From assembly GCF_003985155.1 (NCBI RefSeq), contig NZ_ML133693.1:248001-312000 (forward strand): a DNA stretch of 64,000 bases, written 5' to 3'. This document shows, one piece after another, positions 17,519-26,172 of the stretch. Source of the DNA: Rhizobium vallis (GTDB taxonomy: Bacteria; Pseudomonadota; Alphaproteobacteria; Rhizobiales; Rhizobiaceae). The position numbers and the translations under genes are program-made. Each line of letters begins with the position of its first letter. Within the stretch, counting starts at the first letter, position 1. A model generated the notes under the pieces. That model did no database searches. It worked only from the letters and a program-made list of their open reading frames with translations, and was not told the origin of the DNA.

Positions 17519-18703
17519 ATGAGTTTTACCGGCCTGCCCCCGGAATCCGTTCCGGCCCTGATGACCGGGGCTATCGCGCCTCATCCCGCTGTCGAGGGCC
17601 GCGCTGAGGCCTATCTGCCCTCCCCGTGCATCCAGAACCATGCGGCAAATCTAGCCTTTCTGCCCGACGGCACGCTGACCTGCGTCTGGTTTGGCGGCAC
17701 GATGGAGGGCATGGGCGACATCTCGATTTACATGTCGCGGCTATCGCCCGGCTCGGAGCGTTGGTCCGAGCCGGAGAAAATGAGCGACGATCCGCAGAAG
17801 TCCGAACAGAATCCGTTGATTTTCAACGCCCCTGACGGAAAGGTATGGCTGCTTTATACCTCACAGACATCGGGAAATCAGGACGGCTCGGTTGTCAAAT
17901 GCCGGGTATCCGATGATCGAGGCCGGACGTTCGGGCCGGTTCGCATCCTCTGCGACAGCCCCGGCACATTCGTTCGCCAGCAGATCGTCGTGAACGGCAG
18001 GGGCGAATGGCTGCTTCCGGTCTTCCGTTGCGTCGGGCTTGACGGCCAGCGCTGGAGCGGCGACGCCGATACGGCAGCGGTGCTAATCTCGCGCGACGGC
18101 GGCGCGAACTGGCTGATGAACGATATTCCGGACAGTATCGGCGCCGTGCACATGAACATCCTGCCGCTCGGCGGCGACGAGATGATCGCCTTCTATCGCA
18201 ACCGTTTCGCCGAAAACATCCTGTCGAGCCGATCATCGGATGGCGGCGAGACTTGGAGCGCGCCTGAGCCGACCGAACTGCCGAACAACAACTCCTCGAT
18301 CCAGGCCACGGTGCTGAATGATGGAGCGATCGCAATGGTTTACAACCATTCGAATGCCGGCATGTCGGATGCACGGCGCCAATCCCTTTATGACGAAATC
18401 GAAGACGGCGAGGCCGGAGAGACCGTCGCGGTAGCCGACGACAGCCGCAAGGCCGTCTGGGGTGTTCCGCGTGCGCCGCTGAGCCTCGCGATATCAAGGA
18501 ATGGCGGCAAGAGCTTTCCGCATCGCGTCGATCTCGATACCGGCGACGGCTTCTGCCTCAGCAACAATTCGAAGGACTCGCTGAACCGCGAATTCTCCTA
18601 TCCCTCGGTCCTGCAGGGCGGGGATGGCACGCTTCATATCGCCTACACCTACTATCGGCGCGCGATCAAACACGTGCGCCTCGCCGCACAGTCCCTGCCA
18701 TAA
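17519..18703 (+). CDS. BNR/Asp-box sialidase-like protein
   Basis: 394-aa six-bladed-propeller type protein (BNR_2-like). Four Asp-box-like motifs are visible: VSDDRGRTF (~129), SRDGGANW (~188), SSDGGETW (~240) and SRNGGKSF (~325). An N-terminal CIQNHAANLAFLPDGTL segment matches the family. No signal peptide is seen, so it should act in the cytoplasm on an imported compound. True sialidases need an Arg triad, a Tyr/Glu pair and a FRIP motif; I do not see FRIP, so sialic acid as substrate is not supported. ATG 17519 follows GAGGAG; the gene is co-transcribed with the aldolase. Confidence 0.82.
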   Translation: MSFTGLPPESVPALMTGAIAPHPAVEGRAEAYLPSPCIQNHAANLAFLPDGTLTCVWFGGTMEGMGDISIYMSRLSPGSERWSEPEKMSDDPQKSEQNPLIFNAPDGKVWLLYTSQTSGNQDGSVVKCRVSDDRGRTFGPVRILCDSPGTFVRQQIVVNGRGEWLLPVFRCVGLDGQRWSGDADTAAVLISRDGGANWLMNDIPDSIGAVHMNILPLGGDEMIAFYRNRFAENILSSRSSDGGETWSAPEPTELPNNNSSIQATVLNDGAIAMVYNHSNAGMSDARRQSLYDEIEDGEAGETVAVADDSRKAVWGVPRAPLSLAISRNGGKSFPHRVDLDTGDGFCLSNNSKDSLNREFSYPSVLQGGDGTLHIAYTYYRRAIKHVRLAAQSLP

Positions 18704-19048
18704 GCAAAGCGGCAGTCAGAAAATTGTAAACCTACCTCCGATCGCATGCGAAAAGACGCGGGATACATGGCCATCAACCGGCCTGATGAGGACAACTGAC
18801 AACAGGTTTGGACCGCTCGCCAGCGTCGCAATGACGGCTGGCCTGTTATGCCTGAAATGCCATTTGCATCGAGATTTATTCTATAACTATCTGATAACGT
18901 TGTAGATATGAACGCGATCACACTTCCTGCAAGCCAGACAGATGGCATACTAGGCGATAAAAATTTACGCCCTCGGGAATGTCGGCTTGACATTGATCTT
19001 ACAACTTTACATTAAAGAAGGCGACGATATTGCAGGGAGGACTGGATC
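18704..19048 (+). promoter_or_regulatory. Intergenic region with probable promoter of the dehydrogenase pair
   Basis: 345 bp without a credible ORF. TTGACA at 18987-18992 followed after 17-18 bp by CATTAA/ATTAAA at 19010-19016 is a good sigma-70-type promoter 33 bp before the start. ATTGTAAA at 18723-18730 resembles the motifs at 16.36 and 16.43 kb, suggesting shared control of both segments. Confidence 0.55.
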
Positions 19049-20182
19049 ATGGCCAGCTTGGGTTCGCCAATCACGATAGTTCGGCCGCATCAGATCGAAT
19101 TCGGCGTCGGCACAGCGGGAAAGCTTGGCAAATGGGCTGCCGAAAGGGGCTATCGGCGCGCGCTTGTCATCTCCGATGCCTTCAATGCCTCTCGCATCGG
19201 CGTGCTGGAGCTGAAGGGCGAGGTTACGGTCTTTTCCGAAGTGACCCCTGAGCCGGATACGGCCAATCTCGAAAAAGTGCTCTCGGCGGCGAACGCTGCC
19301 AATGCCGAGCTGATCGTCGGTTTTGGCGGCGGCAGTGCCATGGATCTGGCAAAGCTTGCCGCCGTCCTCGCCGGTTCCGCGCAAACCCTCCACGAGGTCG
19401 TCGGCCCGAACAAGGTGAACGGGCCGCGCAAGGTGGGGCTTGCCCAGGTGCCGACGACTTCAGGCACCGGCAGCGAGGCCGGCATCCGTGCGCTGGTAAC
19501 CGATCCGGCAACGATGGCAAAGCTTGCGGTGGAAAGCCTGCACATGCTGGCCGACATCGCCGTCATCGATCCGGCCCTGACCTTCAGCGTGCCGGCGCGC
19601 ACGACTGCGGCCACCGGCGTCGATGCGATGGCGCACTGCGTCGAGGCCTTTACCAACCGCAAAGCCCATCCGATGGTCGATATTTATGCAATCGAGGGAA
19701 CGCGGCTGGTTGGAAAATATCTCGCCCGCGCTGTCAAAGACGGCAACGACGCGGAGGCGCGCGCCGGCCTCTCGCTCGCGTCGCTTTACGGCGGCTTCTG
19801 TCTCGGCCCGGTCAATACCGCCGGCGGCCATGCCCTCGCCTACCCCCTCGGCACGCGCTGGCACGTGGCGCATGGTGCCGCCAATGCGCTGATCTTCCCG
19901 CATGTTCTCGCCTTCAACACGCCGTCCGCCCCGGAAAAGACGAAAGCGGTGATGGAAGCGCTCGGCTATCAAGCTTCAGAACACACGGCATCCGTCTTCG
20001 ATGCGGCCTATGCTTTCTGCGCCGACCTCGGCATCGAGATGAAGCTCTCCGGCCTCGGTGTGCCGGAAAACGATCTCGACGCCATGGCTGACGACGCCTT
20101 TGCCATTCGCCGCCTGCTTGATAACAATCCGCGCGATCTCACGCGCGCCGATATTCGCTCGATTTACGCAGCCGCTTTCTAG
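19049..20182 (+). CDS. Iron-containing alcohol dehydrogenase
   Basis: 377-aa group III (Fe-ADH) dehydrogenase. NAD(P)-binding GFGGGSAMDLAKLAAV (~91-106), PTTSGTGSEAG (~135), and the metal-ligand region with DAMAHCVEAF (~193) plus HALAYPLGTRWHVAHG (~254-269), which supplies the His ligands. Members reduce or oxidise short alcohols, lactaldehyde-type compounds or maleylacetate. GGGAGGA lies 7 bp before the ATG. The PdxA-type gene follows 27 bp downstream, so it probably interconverts a hydroxy/oxo intermediate of the acid-sugar route; the substrate is not determined. Confidence 0.88.
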   Translation: MASLGSPITIVRPHQIEFGVGTAGKLGKWAAERGYRRALVISDAFNASRIGVLELKGEVTVFSEVTPEPDTANLEKVLSAANAANAELIVGFGGGSAMDLAKLAAVLAGSAQTLHEVVGPNKVNGPRKVGLAQVPTTSGTGSEAGIRALVTDPATMAKLAVESLHMLADIAVIDPALTFSVPARTTAATGVDAMAHCVEAFTNRKAHPMVDIYAIEGTRLVGKYLARAVKDGNDAEARAGLSLASLYGGFCLGPVNTAGGHALAYPLGTRWHVAHGAANALIFPHVLAFNTPSAPEKTKAVMEALGYQASEHTASVFDAAYAFCADLGIEMKLSGLGVPENDLDAMADDAFAIRRLLDNNPRDLTRADIRSIYAAAF

Positions 20183-20209
20183 GCAAAAAATTCGGAAGGG
20201 ATTCGATCG

Positions 20210-21196
20210 ATGGACAGGAATGCGAAAGTCGCCGTGACGCTCGGCGATCCCGCCGGCGTCGGTCCGGAGGTGATCGTCAAGGCCTTGGCGGCCCTTCCGC
20301 GCGACGAGCGCCGCGATTTCGTTATCGTCGGCAATGTCGAAGCATTGGAGCGCGCCGACCGTGTCAGCGGCACCGGGCTGCGGTTCGGTCCGGCCGATGC
20401 TACCACCGACGACAGGATCGCCGTCGACGAAGTGCCACTCGGCGCCCCCCTACCCGAGATCGGCAAGGTCAGCCCCGTCGCGGGTGACGCCTCGGTGCGC
20501 TATATCACCCGCGCCGTCGATCTCGCCATGTCGGGCCAGGCCGATGTCATCGTCACCGCGCCGATCAATAAGGAAGCGATGAACCTTGCCGGCCATCACC
20601 ATGACGGCCACACCGGGCTCCTCGCCCATCTCACCGGCTCGAAGAGCTCCTTCATGCTGCTGGCCTCCGAGCGGCTGAACACCATCCACGTCTCCACCCA
20701 CATCTCGCTGAAGGGCGCGATCGAGCGCGCCAAGACCGAGCGGGTGCTCGCAACCATCGAAGCCGGCCACAGGCATTTTCTGCGCCTCGGCCGCAAGGCG
20801 CGCATCGCCGTTGCCGGCCTCAATCCGCATTGCGGCGAAAACGGCCTCTTCGGCACTGAGGACATGGAGTTCCTGGCGCCCGCCGTCGAGCAGGCGCAGG
20901 CAAAGGGCATCGACGTCGTGGGGCCGATCTCTGCCGATACCGTTTTCGCCCGCGCCTATAACGGCGCCTTCGATCTGGTCATCGCCCAGTATCACGACCA
21001 GGGCCACATCCCGATCAAGCTCGTCGCCTTCGAGACCGCGGTCAACGTCTCGCTTGGCCTGCCGATCGACCGCGTCTCGGTCGATCACGGCACCGCCTTC
21101 GATATCGCCGGCACCGGCAAGGCCAACCACGTCAACATGCTTTCGGCCATCGCCTATGCCAGGCTGATGGCCCGCTCGCCGCGAGAAAAGGTGTGA
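20210..21196 (+). CDS. PdxA-family dehydrogenase, probable 4-phospho-D-threonate/erythronate type
   Basis: 328-aa member of the PdxA family: TLGDPAGVGPEVIVKAL (~10-26), metal/substrate site HHHDGHTGLLAHLTG (~129-143), VAGLNPHCGENG (~200) and QYHDQGHIPIKL (~261). PdxA makes pyridoxal phosphate, but the PdxA2 subfamily oxidatively decarboxylates 4-phospho-D-threonate or -erythronate to dihydroxyacetone phosphate and is found with DUF1537 kinases. The kinase at 9.5 kb in the same locus makes the catabolic role far more likely than vitamin B6 synthesis. No pdx genes are nearby. Confidence 0.87.
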   Translation: MDRNAKVAVTLGDPAGVGPEVIVKALAALPRDERRDFVIVGNVEALERADRVSGTGLRFGPADATTDDRIAVDEVPLGAPLPEIGKVSPVAGDASVRYITRAVDLAMSGQADVIVTAPINKEAMNLAGHHHDGHTGLLAHLTGSKSSFMLLASERLNTIHVSTHISLKGAIERAKTERVLATIEAGHRHFLRLGRKARIAVAGLNPHCGENGLFGTEDMEFLAPAVEQAQAKGIDVVGPISADTVFARAYNGAFDLVIAQYHDQGHIPIKLVAFETAVNVSLGLPIDRVSVDHGTAFDIAGTGKANHVNMLSAIAYARLMARSPREKV

Positions 21197-21495
21197 TTTT
21201 GGCAAGCCGCGGGGTGACGACGGTCCGCCCGAGGCCAAAGAGCCGGCGATCCCAAAAGGCGGATTGATCGATGTATTGCGGTCGACGCGGGTGTCCACGC
21301 TCGGCGCCGGGAGGATGGCACCGCGTTTTTCTGGCTCCAGCCGAAATCGCTTCTATCGCGGGAAACCTGCAGCCAGAAACGCGCATTTCCCCGCCTACTC
21401 TTTCCTCGCAAGATCATCATTTTGGAAATTCATTTCTCCTCATTCCTATTAGTCCACTTAATTTATAGACATAAGTCAATTTGGAGAGAGTGGTT
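21197..21495. other. Intergenic region before sugar ABC operon
   Basis: 299 bp. The left half is GC-rich without clear structure; the right part (21410-21480) is AT-rich and likely carries the promoter of the importer operon. GGAGAG precedes the start at 21496. I see no gene or repeat. Confidence 0.4.
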
Positions 21496-22506
21496 ATGAG
21501 CATCGAAAAGTCCGAAGGCGGTCTTGGAAGACGGGATCTGCTGAAATTATCTGCCGCCGCCGGGGTCGCCGTCGCCGGCGCATCGCTGATCGGGAACAAG
21601 CCGGTTCTTGCAGCCGACGAGCTGTCGCTCAAGGGCAAGCGCATCGCCATCAGCGCGACCGGTACCGATCACTTCTTCGATCTGCAGGCCTACAATGCCC
21701 AGATCGAAGAGGTAAAGCGTCTCGGCGGCGAGCCGATCGCCGTCGATGCCGGACGCAATGACGGCAAGCTGGTCTCGCAGCTGCAGACGCTCATCGCCCA
21801 GAAGCCGGATGCGATCGTTCAGATCCTCGGCACACTCAGCGTCATCGATCCCTGGCTGAAGAAGGCACGCGATGCCGGCATTCCGGTTCTAACCGTCGAC
21901 GTCGGCTCGACCAATTCGATCAACAACACCACCTCGGACAACTGGGGGATCGGCAAGGATCTGGCGCTGCAGCTCGTCTCCGATATCGGCGGCGAAGGCA
22001 ATATCGTCGTCTTCAACGGTTTCTACGGCGTGACGCCTTGCGCGATCCGCTACGACCAGCTGGTCAATGTCGTCAAATATTTCCCGAAGGTGAAAATCCT
22101 TCAGCCGGAACTGCGCGACGTCATCCCCAACACCGTTCAGGACGCCTTCACGCAGATCACCGCGATCCTCAACAAGTACCCGGAAAAGGGTTCGATCAAG
22201 GCGATCTGGTCGGCCTGGGACATCCCCCAGCTTGGCGCAACCCAGGCTCTGACGGCTGCGGGGCGGACCGAGATCCGCACCTACGGCGTCGACGGCAGCC
22301 CTGAGGTGCTCCAGCTCATCGCCGATCCGAATTCGCCGGCCGGCGCCGATGTCGCACAGCAGCCCGCCGAAATCGGCCGCACCGCCATTCGCAACGTTGC
22401 CAAACTGCTCGCCGGCCAGACGCTGCCGCGCGAGACCTATGTTCCCGCACTGCTCGCCAACAAGACCAATGTTGGTGAAATCACCAAGAAGCTGGGTATC
22501 GGCTGA
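21496..22506 (+). CDS. Sugar ABC importer solute-binding protein (CUT2/LacI-like)
   Basis: 336-aa periplasmic sugar-binding protein. It has a Tat-type signal, LGRRDLLKLSAAAGVAVAGAS (~12-32). The mature part has the type I fold of ribose/rhamnose-type binding proteins: KRIAISATGTDHFFDLQAYN, PDAIVQILGTL and VFNGFYGVTPCAIRYDQ, with the C-terminal IWSAWDIPQLGATQAL. ATG 21496 has GGAGAG 7-8 bp upstream. It leads a four-gene operon with one double ATPase and two permeases. The ligand is unknown; an aldose, polyol or rhizopine-like compound is possible. Confidence 0.88.
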   Translation: MSIEKSEGGLGRRDLLKLSAAAGVAVAGASLIGNKPVLAADELSLKGKRIAISATGTDHFFDLQAYNAQIEEVKRLGGEPIAVDAGRNDGKLVSQLQTLIAQKPDAIVQILGTLSVIDPWLKKARDAGIPVLTVDVGSTNSINNTTSDNWGIGKDLALQLVSDIGGEGNIVVFNGFYGVTPCAIRYDQLVNVVKYFPKVKILQPELRDVIPNTVQDAFTQITAILNKYPEKGSIKAIWSAWDIPQLGATQALTAAGRTEIRTYGVDGSPEVLQLIADPNSPAGADVAQQPAEIGRTAIRNVAKLLAGQTLPRETYVPALLANKTNVGEITKKLGIG

Positions 22507-22572
22507 TAAAGGCTTACGAGCGATCCGGCCCTGCCAGGATCGCTCGGTATCGGCACGCCCGGAGAGATCGAC

Positions 22573-24123
22573 ATGACGGCCATTTCGTTGAAGCAGCCGG
22601 TGACGGTAGGCAACGACATCATCCGCTTCGAAGGCATCGTCAAGCACTTCGGCGGCGCACAGGCGCTTGCCGGTGCGTCGCTGATCGTCAGGCGGGGAAC
22701 CATTCACGGTCTCGTCGGCCAGAACGGTGCCGGCAAGTCGACACTGATCAAGCTGCTTGCCGGCCTTCATCAGCCGGATGGCGGCCGGATCGAGATCGAA
22801 GGGCAGACATTCGACAGACTGACGCCGCATCTTGCGGAAGAGCTCGGCATCCACTTCATCCATCAGGACCGGCTGCTGGTGCCGACGTTTACCGTCGGCG
22901 AAGCCCTCTTCCTCGGCCGGGAGCCGCGGATATCAGGCACACCCTTCCTCGACCGCCGGCTGATGCAGCGCCGCGCCTCTGAAATCCTCAATGACTATTT
23001 CGGCATCCGGCTACCGAACAGCGCTCTGATCGGCGAACTGTCGACCGCCGAAAAGCAGATCGTGCAGATCACCCGCGCGCTCTTCAATCAGCCGAAGGTG
23101 CTCGTCTTCGACGAGCCGACCGCCGCCTTGGTGCGTCGTGAAGCCGATATCCTCTTCCGGCTGATGCGTCGTCTGCGCGACGAAGGCGTTACCATCATCT
23201 ATATCTCGCATTACCTGAACGAAATCGAAGAACTCTGCGACCACGTCACCGTGCTACGCAACGGGCTGGACGTCGCCTCCCTGCCGATCGGGGAGACCTC
23301 GGCCGCAGCGATTGCAACGCTCATGGTCGAGCGTGACATCAAGGAAATGTTTCCGAAGCCTGAGCTCACGCATGGCGACGAAATCCTTAAGGTCGAGCAG
23401 CTGTCAGCGCCGGGGAAATATAGCGACGTCAGTTTCACACTCCGCCGCGGCGAGGTTCTCGGCCTCACCGGCCTGCTCGGTTCCGGCGCAAAGGAGCTGG
23501 TCCGCACTCTCTTCGGCCTGGAGACCGCGGCTTCGGGGCGCATCCAGATTGGCGGCAAGGCTGCCCGTTTCACCAATCCAACCCAGGCGGCCGGCCACGA
23601 GATCGCCCTGGTGCCGGAAGATCGACGCCGCCATGGCATCGCGCTCGACCTCAGCGTTACGGAAAATACCAGTCTTTCCAGCCTCGGCCGCTTCACGCGT
23701 TTCGGCTTTCTCGACCGCAAAGCCGAGCAGCGGGAAGTCGATGCGCTGATTGCTCGGCTGCAAGTGAAAACCAATGGACGGAATGCCTTGCTGCGCACGC
23801 TTTCGGGCGGCAACCAGCAGAAGATTGCCATCGCTAAGTGGCTGAGCCGCCACTCCGAAGTCTATCTCCTCGACGAACCGACGGCCGGCGTTGATATCGG
23901 CTCCAAGGTCGAAATCTATACGCTGATCGGCGAACTCGCCGCGCGCGGCGCCGGCGTCATCGTGCTGTCTTCGGATCTGCCCGAACTCATCGGCATCACC
24001 GATCGGATCATCGTGCTCTTCCGCGGCCGCGTGGCGCGGGAATTCATCTCGTCGGAGACCACGGCGGATGCCGTGCTGGCCCAATCCACAGGATCATCCG
24101 AAGGACAGCGCTATGTCGGCTGA
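22573..24123 (+). CDS. Sugar ABC importer ATPase (RbsA-like, duplicated domain)
   Basis: 516-aa protein with two ABC domains, the CUT2 arrangement. The first has a full Walker A GQNGAGKSTLIKLLAG (~50-65) but a signature region read as ELSTAEKQIVQITRAL, and Walker B VLVFDEPTAALV. The second has a degenerate Walker A, GLLGSGAKELVRTLFG, and signature LSGGNQQKIAIAKWL with DEPTAGVDIGSK. Degeneration of the second Walker A is usual in RbsA-like proteins. It begins 67 bp after the binding protein. Confidence 0.92.
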   Translation: MTAISLKQPVTVGNDIIRFEGIVKHFGGAQALAGASLIVRRGTIHGLVGQNGAGKSTLIKLLAGLHQPDGGRIEIEGQTFDRLTPHLAEELGIHFIHQDRLLVPTFTVGEALFLGREPRISGTPFLDRRLMQRRASEILNDYFGIRLPNSALIGELSTAEKQIVQITRALFNQPKVLVFDEPTAALVRREADILFRLMRRLRDEGVTIIYISHYLNEIEELCDHVTVLRNGLDVASLPIGETSAAAIATLMVERDIKEMFPKPELTHGDEILKVEQLSAPGKYSDVSFTLRRGEVLGLTGLLGSGAKELVRTLFGLETAASGRIQIGGKAARFTNPTQAAGHEIALVPEDRRRHGIALDLSVTENTSLSSLGRFTRFGFLDRKAEQREVDALIARLQVKTNGRNALLRTLSGGNQQKIAIAKWLSRHSEVYLLDEPTAGVDIGSKVEIYTLIGELAARGAGVIVLSSDLPELIGITDRIIVLFRGRVAREFISSETTADAVLAQSTGSSEGQRYVG

Positions 24124-25132
24124 AGTGGAATTTGCGCCTTCGGGTCTTTCCGCTGCGGAACCGCCGCCGCGGCCGGCAGGCAATATCGCGGCTGCGGCAT
24201 TGCGCTTCGGATCGCTGATTGCATTCGCCGCCATCCTGATCGCCTTCTCGCTGACCGCGCCCTATTTCCTCAGCATAGGCAATATCGGTAACGTGCTCGG
24301 CCAATCGGCCATCTCAGGTGTGCTTGCCATCGGGCTGACGATCGTGCTGATCGCCGGCGGCTCCAATGTCGTGACCGGCGGCATCGACCTGTCGCTGGCT
24401 GCCAATATGGGCCTCAGCGCCGCAGTCTATGCGAGCCTGACGCAGCTCGGCTATGGCGATGCGACGGCAATCACGGCGGCGATCCTGACCGGTGCGCTGA
24501 TCGGTACGGTCAATGCCATTGCCGTCGTCTATGCCGGCATCGTACCGCTGCTCGCAACGCTTGCTGTCATGAACGTCGTCGCCGGCCTGGAACTGGTGCT
24601 GACGGGGAATACCGTCCTGCCGGCCTCGACACCCTTCCTGTCGGCGCTTTCGGCCTCGGATCCGTTCGGCATACCGGTTCTTGCCTATGTGCTCCTCGGC
24701 TTCACGGCGATCGCGACGGCGATCGTCCAATACACACCACTCGGCCTGCATCTCTATGCCGTCGGCGAGTTTCCGGATGCGGCGCGCGCTGCCGGCCTGC
24801 CGCTTCGCCGCCTGCTCGCGGGCGCGTTCGTCGCCAGCGGTCTCTCCGGCGGCATCGCCGGCATCCTGTCGGTTTCCTATCTGAGCGGCAGCACGACCGG
24901 CTCCAGCGAGATGCTGCTGCCCGTCGTTGTGACGGCCCTGCTCGGCTCGGTCTTTTCGCGCCGACTAGTGCCGACCATCACCGGAACGCTGCTTTCGGCC
25001 CTGCTGGTCGGCTTCCTCACCAACGGTTTCCAACTGCTGAACATTTCGAGCACGCTGGTCAGCGGCGTCCAGGGCGCGCTCATTCTCATCGTCGTTTCCG
25101 CGACCACGCTGCTGCGCCGGCAGGAGACCTGA
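24113..25132 (+). CDS. Sugar ABC importer permease 1 (RbsC-like)
   Basis: 339-aa permease with 8-10 membrane segments. GGIDLSLAANMGLSAAVYA (~104) is the conserved CUT2 permease motif. ATG 24113 overlaps the end of the ATPase gene by 11 bp and has AAGGA upstream. It pairs with the following permease; two different permeases suggest a heterodimeric channel as in rhamnose- or autoinducer-2-type systems. Confidence 0.9.
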   Translation: MSAEVEFAPSGLSAAEPPPRPAGNIAAAALRFGSLIAFAAILIAFSLTAPYFLSIGNIGNVLGQSAISGVLAIGLTIVLIAGGSNVVTGGIDLSLAANMGLSAAVYASLTQLGYGDATAITAAILTGALIGTVNAIAVVYAGIVPLLATLAVMNVVAGLELVLTGNTVLPASTPFLSALSASDPFGIPVLAYVLLGFTAIATAIVQYTPLGLHLYAVGEFPDAARAAGLPLRRLLAGAFVASGLSGGIAGILSVSYLSGSTTGSSEMLLPVVVTALLGSVFSRRLVPTITGTLLSALLVGFLTNGFQLLNISSTLVSGVQGALILIVVSATTLLRRQET

Positions 25133-25134
25133 TC

Positions 25135-26136
25135 ATGTCGCTCCAGACCCCTACCTCCGCCACCATCGGCTTGCCACGTCTGATCGCCGGTGGCCTGGTG
25201 CGTTATGGGCTGATCCTGGCCCTGGTCGCGGTGTTTGCCGTCTTTTCCGTGGCAACGCCGACATTCCTGACGCTTGCGAACCTGCAGAGCATCCTGGTCA
25301 ACAATTTCACGCTGCTTGCCATCGTTTCCATCGCCATGACCTTCGCCGTCGCCTCAGGCGGCATCGACCTTTCTGTGGGAACGGCGATGGATTTCGCCAG
25401 CTTTGCCTTTGTCTCGCTCGTCCTCGCCGGGCAGCCGGTGGCAGTCGCCGCGCTCGCGGGACTTGCGGCCGGGGCGTTCGTCGGCGCCTTCAACGCGCTT
25501 TTGATCTCCGGGATCGGCGTATCGCCGTTCCTTGCCACACTCGGCACGCTGTTCATCGGCCGCAGCGTTCAGCAGCTGCTGACCAATGGCGGCAATCCGG
25601 TCTATCTGCCGCCGAACGGCGTGCCGGAAGCCTTCCGTTTCCTCGGCCACGGCACGATTGCGGGCTTTCCAGTCCCGCTTGCAGCTGCCATCGTCGTCAT
25701 AGCAGCCGCCGCGATCGTTTTTGCCCGCACGCGTTTTGGCCGCGTCATCCTGTCGATCGGTATTCAGCCGGGCGTCGTGCGCTATTCCGGCATCGCAGCA
25801 CCCGCCCATATCGCGGTGACGTTCATTCTGGTTGGATTGATCGCTGCGATCGCCGGCCTGATCCTGACCGCAACCGTCACCACCTACATCCCCTCCTCGG
25901 GCAACGCCTTCCTGCTGAATGCCATCGGCGCGACCTTCATCGGCACGACGCTCAGCCTGCTTGGACGGCCGAATGTCGTCGGGACCGTCCTCGGCGCGCT
26001 GCTGCTCAGCATCGTCGCCAACGGTCTGCTGCTGACCGATCTGAATTTCTATTGGCAGCAGGTCGGCACGGGAACGTTGATCTTCGCCGTACTCGCCCTG
26101 AGCTTCATCAGCAGAAAGGCCACTGGCGGCACGTGA
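25135..26136 (+). CDS. Sugar ABC importer permease 2 (RbsC-like)
   Basis: 333-aa permease, 8-10 membrane segments, with the CUT2 motif ASGGIDLSVGTAMDFASFAF (~78) and GVSPFLATLGTLFIGRSVQQ (~128). It starts 2 bp after permease 1. Last gene of the operon; it converges with the glycerol kinase gene 36 bp away. No sugar-metabolising enzyme lies in this operon, so its substrate may feed the catabolic locus upstream or one elsewhere. Confidence 0.9.
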   Translation: MSLQTPTSATIGLPRLIAGGLVRYGLILALVAVFAVFSVATPTFLTLANLQSILVNNFTLLAIVSIAMTFAVASGGIDLSVGTAMDFASFAFVSLVLAGQPVAVAALAGLAAGAFVGAFNALLISGIGVSPFLATLGTLFIGRSVQQLLTNGGNPVYLPPNGVPEAFRFLGHGTIAGFPVPLAAAIVVIAAAAIVFARTRFGRVILSIGIQPGVVRYSGIAAPAHIAVTFILVGLIAAIAGLILTATVTTYIPSSGNAFLLNAIGATFIGTTLSLLGRPNVVGTVLGALLLSIVANGLLLTDLNFYWQQVGTGTLIFAVLALSFISRKATGGT

Positions 26137-26172
26137 GAAATGCCGCCGAGACCGTCATTCGGGGAAACTTCC

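Noticed and set aside
17519..18703. A true sialic acid catabolic cluster (sialidase plus NanA)
   Set aside because: No NanE, NanK or sialic acid transporter is present, and the BNR protein lacks a visible FRIP motif and a signal peptide; kinase and PdxA-type genes point to four-carbon acids.
20210..21196. Vitamin B6 synthesis gene pdxA
   Set aside because: Context with a DUF1537 kinase and catabolic genes favours the PdxA2 type; no other pdx gene is nearby.
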